From: Calditrichota bacterium
Lineage (GTDB): Bacteria > Zixibacteria > MSB-5A5 > GN15 > FEB-12
DNA: 11,277 nucleotides
Direction: 5' to 3'
Assembly: GCA_030641085.1 (NCBI GenBank)
Contig: DAOWIC010000346.1
Coordinates: 1 to 11,277 of the forward strand
A program made the translations under genes and the position numbers. How positions within the stretch are numbered: the first letter of the stretch is position 1; every line of letters starts with the position of its first letter. Shown in pieces: positions 1 to 7,401 of this stretch. The notes beneath the pieces are model-generated. The model did no database searches, was not told the origin of the DNA, and saw only the letters and a list, made by a program, of their open reading frames with translations.

Positions 1-64
1 GGGATGCCCTTCGCCCGCTCTATTTATCGGCTCATTGTTCATTTCCTTCATTCCCTTTTACGAA

Positions 65-95
65 GAAGCGGGGAGCCCGGTATACCCCCCGCTTC
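65..95 (-). terminator. Terminator-like hairpin after the chemoreceptor gene
   Basis: A perfect 9-bp stem (GAAGCGGGG at 65-73, CCCCGCTTC at 87-95) encloses a 13-nt loop, starting about 38 nt past the chemoreceptor stop codon. On the minus strand the stem is followed by TTCGTAAAAG, so the U-tract is weak and it is not a textbook intrinsic terminator. A smaller 5-bp hairpin (AACCC/GGGTT, 114-129) sits between it and the stop. Position and GC-rich stem favour a 3'-end structure of the porin-chemoreceptor transcript. Nothing else is recognisable in bases 1-132. Confidence 0.5.
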
Positions 96-132
96 ACTTC
101 AATAGAGATTGCTAACCCGTATAAGGGTTCGA

Positions 133-2208
133 TTAATCGTTTTCCCTGACCTTGAACTGGCCGACCATCTGCTTCAAGCCTTCCGCCTGGCGATTTAACT
201 CCTCGGCCGCCGTGGCTGACTGCTCGGCGCCGGTGGCCGTCTCCTTGGTGATCGAGGAAATATGCTCGATATTCTTCGAGATCTGTTCCGCTGCCGCCGA
301 CTGTTCTTCGGTCGCAGTCGCCATCTGCTGGATCATATCCATCACCCGCTGCGACATGGTCACGATCTCATTCAAGCTGGTCCCCGACTTATCGGCCAGT
401 TCCTTGCCCTCGTCGGTAAGCTTGCCCGCTTCCTCCATCGACTCCACGGCCCTCGCCGATTCGCCCTGGATACTCTGGATCATTTCCGTGATCTCGCCGG
501 TCGCTTTGCCGGTCCGTTCGGCCAGCTTGCGCACTTCGTCGGCCACGACCGCAAAGCCGCGACCATGCTCGCCGGCGCGGGCCGCTTCAATGGCCGCATT
601 CAGCGCCAGCAGGTTCGTCTGGTCGGCGACGGCATCAATGACTTCGAGAATTTCACCGATACGATTCGAGGAACTCGCAACTTCGCCTACGATTTTACCC
701 GCACTGCTCGCAGCACTGGCGATCCGTTCAATGCTGTTGATCGTGTCGCTGACCACCTGGCCGCCGGTCGTGGCGGTGTCGGATGACGCTTTGGAAGCAT
801 CGGTGGCGTCGCCGGCGTTCTTGGAGGATTCAAGTATCGTCGCTGTCATCTCTTCCACCGCCGATGAGACCTGGGTCATCTGGTTGGCCTGATCCTGGGC
901 GCCCTTGGACATTTGCTCCGAAGCCGAAGATATCTCGGTCGAGGCGCTTACCAGTTCCTTGGCGTTATCATCAAGCTGGCGAACAATGGTGTTCAGATTC
1001 GTAGTCATTGTCTTGAAGGAATTACCCAGCACGTCTTTGGCTGACTTTGGTTCAACCATGACTGTCAGATTGTTCTCCGCGATTGACTCGGCCGCTGAAG
1101 CAAGTTCCTTCATGTAGTCGATGAGTTTTCGGAAGGAATTGGCCAACAGCCCGACTTCGTCCTTCGACTCGTACTCTATCTCGTGTTCCACGTCACCGAG
1201 CGCGATTGCGTCAGCAATGGTCGCGATCTGTGAGACCGGCCTGGAGATACCGCGAGCTATGACAAAGGCAACGAAAGCACCGAGCAGTATAGCGCCCAGG
1301 ACGAAACTGACCGAAAGAGTGATGGCGGTAGTCTGGGCCGTTTCCATCTTGCCTTTCTGTCCCTCGCGCAGGTTGTTACACATTTCAACGGCGAGGCGGG
1401 CAGCCGCAACCATTTCTTCTTCAACGATACCCTGTTCTTTGTCAATGGCCATATAGCGTTCGATAGCCGTGGTGTAGTCCTCGGCAGCGGTCAGAATGGC
1501 GTCGATCTGGTCCCGGTTCTCCTGCCGATTCATCGTCACCTTAGTGCCCAGGCACTGTTCCTTGAGATCTCCCAGGAGTCCCAGAACCTTTCCGGCATAC
1601 TCATCATTCCTTCTGAGGATCCAGTTCTTTTCATGTCTACGCATCTGTAGAACATACTTGATCAAGCGATTGGCGTCGTCGGCCTTCCCAGCGCGCTCGT
1701 TAAGTTTGTCGTGAGCGACTCGATCGGCAAACTCTTGTTCCATCTGTGTTTTTTGACTTTGCCGCAGATTCTCGGCTTCGGTCTCACATATGCGACCTGC
1801 CCCCACAAGGATGTCATCGGCTTCCAGAGCCTCCTTGTGTAGTGAGACCCACTTGTCGAAAGCAGTGGTATAGGTCTCGAGCTGACTGTAAATATCCTCA
1901 GCGGCCTTGACGTCGGCCTGGTCCTGGAACCTGGCTTTGGCTATGTTTGCCAGCTCTATTACCTTCTCATCGATTTCATGTAACTGCTCGACGTACTTCT
2001 CGTCGTCGCGCATGATGTAGTTCTTCTCTGCCTGCCGCATGTCCTTGGCCCATTTGATCAGGCGGTTGGCGTCATCGGCGTTAACAACGTTGTGTGCGAC
2101 GGAGTTAAAACCGTCCCAAGCGACGTAGCCGATGGCCGCGGCCAGGACCAGCACAGTACCGAAGCCGATATACAGCTTCTTTGCGATCTTGACATCTTTC
2201 CAGCTCAT
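133..2208 (-). CDS. Methyl-accepting chemotaxis protein with duplicated helical (HBM-like) sensor
   Basis: A 691-residue transmembrane chemoreceptor that would relay periplasmic ligand binding to CheA/CheW. TM1 is at about residues 12-32 and the periplasmic sensor at about 33-292. TM2 is at about 294-319, followed by HAMP (about 320-372) and a second HAMP-like helical unit (about 373-412). The cytoplasmic methylation and signalling coiled coil runs from about 415 to the end. The hairpin tip (about 520-563) carries the hallmark ADQTNLLALNAAIEAARAGE and GRGFAVVADEVRKLAER, so the family call is secure. The sensor holds two copies of one module offset by exactly 132 residues: ADDANRLIK at 44 and 176, YTTA at 113 and 245, NLR..QK..ME ending at 157 and 289. 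The ..EKN(Y/W)I.R.D.. style resembles HBM sensors of the McpS type. The ATG is preceded by AGGAG at 7 nt. No C-terminal NWETF-type CheR tether is present. The ligand is unknown. The gene lies 73 nt downstream of the porin on the same strand with no terminator visible between them. Confidence 0.95.
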   Translation of the reverse strand: MSWKDVKIAKKLYIGFGTVLVLAAAIGYVAWDGFNSVAHNVVNADDANRLIKWAKDMRQAEKNYIMRDDEKYVEQLHEIDEKVIELANIAKARFQDQADVKAAEDIYSQLETYTTAFDKWVSLHKEALEADDILVGAGRICETEAENLRQSQKTQMEQEFADRVAHDKLNERAGKADDANRLIKYVLQMRRHEKNWILRRNDEYAGKVLGLLGDLKEQCLGTKVTMNRQENRDQIDAILTAAEDYTTAIERYMAIDKEQGIVEEEMVAAARLAVEMCNNLREGQKGKMETAQTTAITLSVSFVLGAILLGAFVAFVIARGISRPVSQIATIADAIALGDVEHEIEYESKDEVGLLANSFRKLIDYMKELASAAESIAENNLTVMVEPKSAKDVLGNSFKTMTTNLNTIVRQLDDNAKELVSASTEISSASEQMSKGAQDQANQMTQVSSAVEEMTATILESSKNAGDATDASKASSDTATTGGQVVSDTINSIERIASAASSAGKIVGEVASSSNRIGEILEVIDAVADQTNLLALNAAIEAARAGEHGRGFAVVADEVRKLAERTGKATGEITEMIQSIQGESARAVESMEEAGKLTDEGKELADKSGTSLNEIVTMSQRVMDMIQQMATATEEQSAAAEQISKNIEHISSITKETATGAEQSATAAEELNRQAEGLKQMVGQFKVREND

Positions 2209-2281
2209 CTCAATTCTCCTTGTCCTTCATCGAATATATTCATGTGCTCAGTAATTGTCGGTTTGGCCCTTGTCACCCTTC

Positions 2282-3625
2282 CTAAAACGCGACCTGGAAG
2301 TTGAGCAGTAGTTCGTTGTTGTCGATAGAATTGCTCTCTTCGCCATTGATCAGGTAGTTAATCTGAACCTTGGCATACTTGCGATCTACAAACAGAGTCG
2401 TCCCCAGTGTGATGGCGCTGACGCGATCGTTATCGACGTCCGTGTCAACATCGTATATCTCATAACGAGCAAGGATCTGAACCTCGGGCACAAAAGCCAT
2501 GTGAGTACTGATCATCTGTCCACCCCAGATGGCCCATCCGAGTCTCTTGTCGTCACCGATTTCCGATCGAATCAGTTCGCCCTGCACAATACGGCTGCCG
2601 TAGTGCAAGGTGACAGATCCACCGTAGGCGGATAGATCCTGTTTTAGAATTCCGGTGTCATTTGATTTGCCCACGGTGAAATTCGGCGAAATTTCTATTA
2701 TATCGAGCAGCTCAAGCTGCATTCGTCCGACAACATTCTTGTCACTATTTACGTCGGACGTGTTGATTCCGGAGCCGTTGAAGAGTCCTCCAATCAACCG
2801 CAGGTGCGTACCCTCGGTTAATCTTGCGGCGTAAGATACATCGAAACCGATGTCGCGGGCCGTCTCCAAACTCGAGAGTCTGGCCCTTTTCACGAACGGC
2901 AGCGATGATGTGGACTTCAGATACTCGGTGCCGAATGGTCGCTTGAACTGGCCAATTCTGAATAACCACTGGCAGAACGGCGACAGAGTTAAATATCCGT
3001 CGATCAACTTCGGTGAGCCGGCGAACTCGGCCTGAAACCGCATCTTAACGAAACGGTTTATGTTACCCTTGAGCGAGAGTCGCGATGTTTTCAGGTTGAA
3101 TGAAGATTCGTCGTTGTTGCCGGTCCGCTTGTAATAATGCTGCTGGAGAAGCCCGCCAAAAACAATCTCGCCGTGGCCGATACCCATCGAGTTGTTATGT
3201 TGCGAATTCTCGCGCTTCAGGAGTGTTTCGAGCCGCTGGTCCATGTCGGCCAGTTTTCCCTCCAAAATACTGGCATCGGAGAGATCAGTGCTGACAATCA
3301 ACACGTCCTCATCAATTGACGCGATCTGACCCTTCCCGGTCTCGATGAAACCTCTCAAACGCTGGATTTCTGCCCGCAGATACTCCACGTCGTTCAAAAG
3401 TGAAATGAAGTCCTGCTCCGTTAGCTGGATGGTCGTACCGGTGGTCTTGTCGGTTGCGCTGGTATCGTAGCGCAAGGCAGCCTTATTGGAGTCTGTCGTC
3501 AACTTTGCCGGCGGCATCGGCTCGCTTTTTCCCTGTTCCTGAGCAGCCACGCTGGCCATGCCCGTTGTTAGGATAAGCAACGCGAGGACCGGAATCAGCC
3601 AGCCGAAATACTGTATCTTTTTCAA
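2282..3625 (-). CDS. Outer-membrane porin, phosphate-selective porin O/P type
   Basis: A predicted outer-membrane beta-barrel for diffusion of small, probably anionic, solutes. The start chosen is TTG at 3625 (MKKIQYFGWLIP...), because a strong GGAGGAG (3632-3638) sits 6 nt upstream. An ATG at 3640 would add five residues encoded by that ribosome site itself. From the TTG the protein is 447 residues: a basic N-terminus with hydrophobic core (residues 2-24) and a likely signal peptidase site near SVAA/QE (about 28-29). A coiled-coil linker follows at about 70-140 (DVEYLRAEIQRLRGFIE, then KLADMDQRLETLLKRE). The barrel runs from about 152 to the end, with alternating aromatic strands and a terminal NFQVAF whose final Phe is a BAM-recognition feature. 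The region containing KMRFQAEFAG and the IGQFKRPFGTEYLKS stretch resembles the Porin_O_P family. The substrate cannot be read from the sequence. It is the first gene of a probable two-gene unit with the chemoreceptor. Confidence 0.85.
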   Translation of the reverse strand: MKKIQYFGWLIPVLALLILTTGMASVAAQEQGKSEPMPPAKLTTDSNKAALRYDTSATDKTTGTTIQLTEQDFISLLNDVEYLRAEIQRLRGFIETGKGQIASIDEDVLIVSTDLSDASILEGKLADMDQRLETLLKRENSQHNNSMGIGHGEIVFGGLLQQHYYKRTGNNDESSFNLKTSRLSLKGNINRFVKMRFQAEFAGSPKLIDGYLTLSPFCQWLFRIGQFKRPFGTEYLKSTSSLPFVKRARLSSLETARDIGFDVSYAARLTEGTHLRLIGGLFNGSGINTSDVNSDKNVVGRMQLELLDIIEISPNFTVGKSNDTGILKQDLSAYGGSVTLHYGSRIVQGELIRSEIGDDKRLGWAIWGGQMISTHMAFVPEVQILARYEIYDVDTDVDNDRVSAITLGTTLFVDRKYAKVQINYLINGEESNSIDNNELLLNFQVAF

Positions 3626-3631
3626 TTTTAT

Positions 3632-3638
3632 CTCCTCC
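3632..3638 (-). promoter_or_regulatory. Ribosome-binding site that sets a TTG start for the porin
   Basis: On the minus strand GGAGGAG is followed by six bases and then TTG (3625-3623). The first in-frame ATG (3640) overlaps this Shine-Dalgarno and has none of its own (CTCAG precedes it), so initiation at the TTG is favoured. Confidence 0.7.
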
Positions 3639-3763
3639 ATCTGAGTACTGTCCCATCAGATTGCTGCCTAATCCACTGAGGGGGCTCCGGTTAGCTGGCG
3701 CAGGTATCAGGGCCAGTTTGCCGGGTGCGACGCGCATCGTAGATCATTTCATCTTTTATCCAG

Positions 3764-3863
3764 GCACGTCTACGAAGGGTGTCCCGGCACGGCACCGTGG
3801 GTGAAAGTCCGGTTGCAGATAATGGGTGGTGGCCGTGCCCGCGACACCGTTCGTTTACTGTGC
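3764..3863. repeat. Long imperfect palindrome of about 100 nt
   Basis: The arms 3772-3796 and 3828-3854 pair over 23 base pairs with two mismatches (G-G and C-C) and two single-base bulges. The pairing resumes outward as GCAC.GT near 3764-3769 against the complementary bases ending at 3863. The loop is 31 nt (3797-3827) and contains GGTGAAAGTCC. Neither strand shows a T-run after the stem, so a simple terminator is unlikely. It could be a structured RNA, part of the porin leader, or a mobile palindromic element. The sequence does not decide. Confidence 0.8.
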
Positions 3864-3920
3864 TGTCTACCTCTGGTTATCGCCAGAAGCGGGGCGGGCT
3901 GGAGGGGGTATAAAGGGTTA

Positions 3921-3948
3921 GATAAGGGCTATGCGCTATAGCCCTATC
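3921..3948 (-). terminator. Possible terminator hairpin after the PAS-LuxR gene
   Basis: AGGGCTAT (3925-3932) pairs perfectly with ATAGCCCT (3938-3945) around a 5-nt loop. GAT/ATC extends the stem by three pairs past one bulged A. It lies about 83 nt beyond the stop of the regulator on the minus strand and is followed there by TAACCCTTTATACC, a poor U-tract. The hairpin is clear; the terminator role is inferred from position. Confidence 0.4.
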
Positions 3949-4030
3949 GTTGATACGCGTGTCCGCTAATTTCCAGCTTGGAAACGGCCCTGAAGCGCGT
4001 ATACATGTGATCGGAGCCGATAGAGCCGAT

Positions 4031-5266
4031 TTAGACGGACCGCAGGAAGGTACTCAGACTGATTTTATCGTTGGCGATACCAAGCTTTTTTCTGATGTTC
4101 TTCCGCTGATTTCTTACGGTCTCAATCGAGGTGTGCAGGGCATGGGCTATTTCCTTTGATGTCAAGCCGTCTTTGATCATACCGCTTATCTCCACCTCAC
4201 GCGGGGTAAGGCAGGCATACCTCGACTCCAGCTTACTGACAAACGGTGAGGTAATTTGCTCGATCGCGTGACGCAGGGATATTAGTTGCTTTTTCTGAGT
4301 GTCGTCGCTGATCTCCTCGAGCCGTCTGATTACAGGTATGACCAGGCGATCGACTTGCACTTTCACCTGAAGACCGGTCTGTTTTTTCTCTTCGTCAATC
4401 TGTTCGAGCACACCCTTGAGGACGATATTCTTCTCGGTCAGGGCGGTCTGCTCGGCCTGAAGGCACCGGTTCACTTCTTCCAGCGACTGCTGAGCCTGCT
4501 TTTGTCTGGTCATGTCCAGAGCTGTGAAGGTAACGCCTTTCGACATATCCTGCGGGTCCAGCGGAGTGAAACTTAACAGCACATCAGCTACTTCTCCGTC
4601 CTTGCGCCGCCAGCGTGTCTCCACCGTTCCTGTACCGTGCTTGCGGATTCGGTCGTACTTCTCACGCCCCACGTGCTCAAAGTCCTCGTCGTTGAGGTAG
4701 AGCATTCTGGCTCTCTGCCCCTCCAACTCATCCCTGGCATAGCCTGTCATCTCACAGAATCGGTCGTTGACCTCCATGATCTTGCGATCCGCTAATAGCC
4801 CGATGCCGGTGGGTGCGGCTCGAAACATACTGGCCAGGCGTACTTGGCACTCCCGCAACGCATGCTCCGCCCCCTGGCGTTCAGTGATGTCTTTCATCAC
4901 CCAATGTGTGCGCTGGAAAGTGCCGTCTTCTTCATAACATATTCTGCCGTCAAATAAGATGATTATTTCGGAACCATCCTTCCTAATCATCTTGAATTCA
5001 ACAACATAAATTTGGCCTGTACATTTGAACCTCGGGAAATTCTCTTTGAAATGTGCCCGGAAGTCGGGGTGGACAAACTCCGAAAAATTCCTACCGAGTA
5101 CCTCTTCCCTTGCGTATCCGAGCAACTTGCTCCACCCTTTGTTGATTTCAGATAAGTTTCCATTCGCATCGAGAGATTGGTAACCGAGTGGTGCGCTCTC
5201 AAATAGTGAACGATAAAGCTCCAGTTCCTCCGTTAACTTCATGTGAGTTGTTGTGTTGTCATGCAT
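4031..5266 (-). CDS. PAS-PAS-LuxR transcriptional regulator
   Basis: A cytoplasmic sensor-regulator of 411 residues with no transmembrane segment. Two PAS domains occur in tandem, at about 17-130 (ending VMKDITER) and 140-256 (ending TFTALDMTRQK). Both show the S-box pattern, with N.....LLGY..EE.LGR in the first and the matching N.....MTGY..DELEGQ in the second. A helical or coiled-coil stretch (about 256-335) leads to a C-terminal LuxR/GerE helix-turn-helix (about 352-411) with LTPREVEISGMIKDGLTSKEIA and the recognition-helix region SIETVRNQRKNIRKKLGI. There is no receiver domain or kinase, so it probably senses a ligand or redox state directly through PAS and binds DNA itself. The start chosen is ATG at 5266, with AGAGGG five bases upstream. 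An in-frame TTG at 5281 would add five residues but lies upstream of that ribosome site. It stands alone, between a long upstream region and a hairpin-rich downstream region. The signal and target genes are unknown; the porin-chemoreceptor pair is a positional guess. Confidence 0.9.
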   Translation of the reverse strand: MHDNTTTHMKLTEELELYRSLFESAPLGYQSLDANGNLSEINKGWSKLLGYAREEVLGRNFSEFVHPDFRAHFKENFPRFKCTGQIYVVEFKMIRKDGSEIIILFDGRICYEEDGTFQRTHWVMKDITERQGAEHALRECQVRLASMFRAAPTGIGLLADRKIMEVNDRFCEMTGYARDELEGQRARMLYLNDEDFEHVGREKYDRIRKHGTGTVETRWRRKDGEVADVLLSFTPLDPQDMSKGVTFTALDMTRQKQAQQSLEEVNRCLQAEQTALTEKNIVLKGVLEQIDEEKKQTGLQVKVQVDRLVIPVIRRLEEISDDTQKKQLISLRHAIEQITSPFVSKLESRYACLTPREVEISGMIKDGLTSKEIAHALHTSIETVRNQRKNIRKKLGIANDKISLSTFLRSV

Positions 5267-5589
5267 AGCATCCCTCTGCAATCATGTGGGCCACAATGTC
5301 CGATTTGCCACCAAGCTTTCACATTCGTTAGTCTCGGATAAGGTCAAGACACAATTATTATATCGACAAATTGTGCAACAATTACACGGTTGGCATCTCA
5401 ACAAATAATGAGATTGCACCTATGGCACCCACAACATAAAAATTCGCTTTTTTCAAATACAGGAAACGAACGGCAAGTCGCAGATGAAACGGCAAGTTTA
5501 TTTTGTGGCACAATGCAGAGCAGGATATATGTTTCCCTGCCGGTGGATTCATGGAATTGGCCCTCGCACTGTGGCTTACAATCCCCCCA
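5267..5589. other. Gene-free upstream region of the PAS-LuxR gene
   Basis: About 320 nt, A+T-rich near 5340-5400, with no credible gene. Short open frames in both directions have no ribosome site or recognisable content. It holds the ACAATT cluster annotated separately and a direct repeat of AACGGCAAGT at 5469-5478 and 5488-5497 (19-bp period), whose meaning is unknown. Confidence 0.5.
5351..5383 (-). promoter_or_regulatory. A+T-rich repeat cluster, possible promoter/operator of the PAS-LuxR gene
   Basis: The hexamer ACAATT occurs at 5351-5356 and 5378-5383 and as its complement AATTGT at 5369-5374. The last two form the palindrome AATTGT-gca-ACAATT. A perfect TATAAT reads on the minus strand at 5362-5357, about 90 nt before the ATG, but no good -35 lies at 16-18 nt. 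Binding by the regulator itself (autoregulation) or another dimeric factor is possible and unproven. Confidence 0.3.
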
Positions 5590-5828
5590 CTAGCAAGAAC
5601 AATGAGCGCAGGTAATATCATTCCCGAATCCCATCATCTCAACCGGATCATCGTTGGAGTCGCGACGGGCAGGAAGGATCCATTCAATGATTCGGTTGCG
5701 GCCGACCAGTTCACCGGCACTGTAGCCGCTGACCTGTTCACCGGCCGGGTTGACATAGGTCACTACGCCGCCCGGGTTGAGACGGCAAATCACAACCGGA
5801 GCCAAAGCACATGTTTGGTATACCCGGG
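5590..5828 (-). pseudogene. Remnant of a PAS-domain protein with internal deletion
   Basis: The frame reads APVVICRLNPGG, VTYVNPAGEQVSGYSAGELVGRN, then IIEWILPARRDSNDDPVEM and GFGNDIT before a TAG stop. The first half matches the N-terminal PAS core (N-P-x-G-E...GY...ELVGRN). The second half matches the final PAS strands and the GFGNDIT(ERK) exit motif. The roughly 40-50 residues normally between LVGRN and the late strands are missing in frame. No sensor output domain follows; after GFGNDIT only CAHCSC is read. The only start in frame is a weak TTG at 5805, directly after the glycosyltransferase stop; the open frame continues upstream into that gene without a start. A 71-residue peptide could be made, but it would lack a complete PAS fold, so a decayed fragment is the better reading. 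It is not an obvious copy of either PAS domain in the neighbouring regulator. Confidence 0.7.
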
Positions 5829-7400
5829 TTACTCGGAGCCTTTCGAATAAGCTTCGAGGTAATGGTCGTAGAGACCCAGGTTGAGCTTGACCGCGGTCCA
5901 GAGGCGTTCAAAACTCATCAGATCGCCCTGTATAACCAGCGACAGCTTATCGTAATATAATCCAAGACTGTCGTGCTCGATCAGGTTGTCCCCGAAGCGA
6001 ATCGTCTCGACATAACCTTTCGGGATCTCGCGCCGAAAATGCCCGATCGCCCAGTTATTTTTGTCAGGAATCGGCAGCCGCGCCAGTAACGGATTGCCCA
6101 GCGCGAGATCGTCGAGCACGACTATTTTCGGCCCGGCAAAATATCCGAAATAGCCGACGGTCGATTTAGTGACGAGTTGCGCCCCGGCCTGGCGCAGGCT
6201 CCGCCCTTGCTCGGCCCATTCGTGGTCGGGCATCTCTTTGTCGCCGCCCGCAGTGAGCAGGCTGGAACTCTGAAAGTAGAACGCCTTTTCGTCGGTGATT
6301 CCCCGGTTGGCCGCCGGGCGGTCGAGAAACTCCTGTCTTTGCTCGGCGGTCAGGCCGTAGACCGATCCGGTGTAGATCGGGCAAAGCGGCGTGCGCACGG
6401 CGATGAGAATGAAAAGCGCAAAAACCGCCCCCCATCGCCAGCGGCTCATCCGCTCCGGCTCAAGAGTAGAAAGAATCATCACCGCTGTTACAAACGGCGC
6501 GCTCAGGTAGCGCCCGCTCATAAAACAACCGCCGATATTGACAACATAGGCCAGGTAAAGCAGAATCCCCGCCGCGAACGGAAGCAGGGTCCGTCGTTTC
6601 AGCAGTAAAACGAGCAGGATCGCAATAGAGATAGTCCCGGCTGTCAACGGATCCATTCGCAGTGAGTCAAGCAGGTAATAAAAGCCCTGCTCGATCAGAT
6701 CGATTCGCGTCACGCCGGACTGCAGTTTGGCATAGGCGGTATTGGGAAACAGGAAACCGTAGTAAAAGAACGAGAACGCTTCCCACAGCGCCAGCGGGAT
6801 AGATCCAACCAGAAGTGCATAAGCCGCCGTGCGTGAGCGCAACCGCCAGACATAGACAGCCAGCGCCGGGGCGATCAGAAGCAGTGTATCCGGGCGGTTG
6901 GTCGTTGCCAGCGAGGCGACAAGTGTCAGCAAAGTCAGGCTACGCAGATTTTTTTTGCACTTGAAGAAGATCCAATAAAAGAGCGCCACCAGAAGATGTG
7001 TCAGCGGATTTTCCAGACCGCTGGTAGAGAAATCAATAAATGATTTTGACAGGATCAAAAGGCAGATCGCAAGCAAAGCCGCAACCGTTGTGCGAGAGAT
7101 TCTGAAAGCGATCAGCCAGACAGCCGCCAGTGAGACAATCATTGAAATGATGATAGTCGTAAAAAACGCCTCTCGCGTGAAGAAATAGACCGAGGTGAGT
7201 AACATCATCCAGAGCGGATGAGTATACGTCTGCACCCGTTCGAACGTGTTCCAGGTCAGGCCGTACCCGTTCACGAAATTGTCTACCGTGCGCAGCGTGA
7301 TATAGGCGTCGTCGGATACCCAGGCGTTCCTGAACAGCACGACCAGGAAAAGAGAGACGGCGATCCATAGCAGGACATGTCTCAATCGGTCCTGATCCAA
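5829..7400 (-). CDS. Polytopic GT-C-type glycosyltransferase, AftB-like
   Basis: A 523-residue integral membrane protein with about nine or ten hydrophobic segments over residues 8-345 and a soluble C-terminal part. An Asp-Asp pair at 30-31 (WVSDDAYITLRT) lies just after TM1, in the first extracytoplasmic loop. The stretch NFVNGYGLTWN..ERVQTYTHPLW follows. This is the pattern of polyprenyl-phosphate-sugar-dependent GT-C enzymes, and the wording resembles arabinofuranosyltransferase AftB-like proteins. The C-terminal segment (LDDLALGNPLLARLPIP, then GHFRREIPKGY) is also typical of that set. It would transfer a sugar from a lipid-phosphate donor on the periplasmic face; donor and acceptor are unknown. 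The start is TTG at 7400, one base after the methyltransferase stop, with a G-rich run upstream, so coupled translation is likely. It is the last complete gene of the lptF operon. Confidence 0.75.
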   Translation of the reverse strand: MDQDRLRHVLLWIAVSLFLVVLFRNAWVSDDAYITLRTVDNFVNGYGLTWNTFERVQTYTHPLWMMLLTSVYFFTREAFFTTIIISMIVSLAAVWLIAFRISRTTVAALLAICLLILSKSFIDFSTSGLENPLTHLLVALFYWIFFKCKKNLRSLTLLTLVASLATTNRPDTLLLIAPALAVYVWRLRSRTAAYALLVGSIPLALWEAFSFFYYGFLFPNTAYAKLQSGVTRIDLIEQGFYYLLDSLRMDPLTAGTISIAILLVLLLKRRTLLPFAAGILLYLAYVVNIGGCFMSGRYLSAPFVTAVMILSTLEPERMSRWRWGAVFALFILIAVRTPLCPIYTGSVYGLTAEQRQEFLDRPAANRGITDEKAFYFQSSSLLTAGGDKEMPDHEWAEQGRSLRQAGAQLVTKSTVGYFGYFAGPKIVVLDDLALGNPLLARLPIPDKNNWAIGHFRREIPKGYVETIRFGDNLIEHDSLGLYYDKLSLVIQGDLMSFERLWTAVKLNLGLYDHYLEAYSKGSE

Positions 7401-7401
7401 C

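Larger units (their letters stand above)
3626..4030. other. Hairpin-rich gene-free region between the porin and the PAS-LuxR gene
   Basis: About 400 nt with no credible gene; open frames here are short or antisense. It contains several inverted repeats: the long palindrome at 3764-3863, TCTGG/CCAGA at 3872-3887, AGGGCTAT/ATAGCCCT at 3925-3945, and TTCCA/TGGAA around 3971-3983. The last bases before the regulator's stop codon carry a 9-bp-period direct repeat of GAGCCGAT (4014-4021 and 4023-4030). The porin-proximal 130 nt could form a stem (CTGGC/GCCAG flanked by CCGG/CCGG) in the porin leader. The porin promoter must lie here, but no -35/-10 pair is convincing. Confidence 0.6.

Noticed and set aside
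3483..3737. 84-residue minus-strand frame overlapping the porin start
   Set aside because: It is out of frame with the well-supported porin signal peptide and has no domain content.
3764..3863. Group II intron fragment, integron attC site or retron msd, based on the long palindrome and GGTGAAAGTCC
   Set aside because: No reverse transcriptase or integrase is nearby, attC core boxes are absent from the ends, and no domain V-like hairpin was seen.
3640..3900. Cobalamin or c-di-GMP-I riboswitch on the minus strand (GGCAAAC, CCCTGATACCTGC, GCTAACC)
   Set aside because: Only short fragments match. The c-di-GMP core GACGCAAAGCC and its GNRA loop are absent, and the cobalamin GGTGAAAATCC-type core is not found upstream on the same strand; the similar GGTGAAAGTCC is on the opposite strand.
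5382..5621. 79-residue minus-strand frame with a signal-peptide-like start
   Set aside because: It begins inside the PAS remnant in another frame, has no ribosome site, and the sequence after the hydrophobic start resembles nothing recognisable.
5503..5850. 115-residue plus-strand frame
   Set aside because: It is antisense to the PAS remnant, lacks a ribosome site, and its repeated residues mirror the AGE.V motifs of the minus frame.
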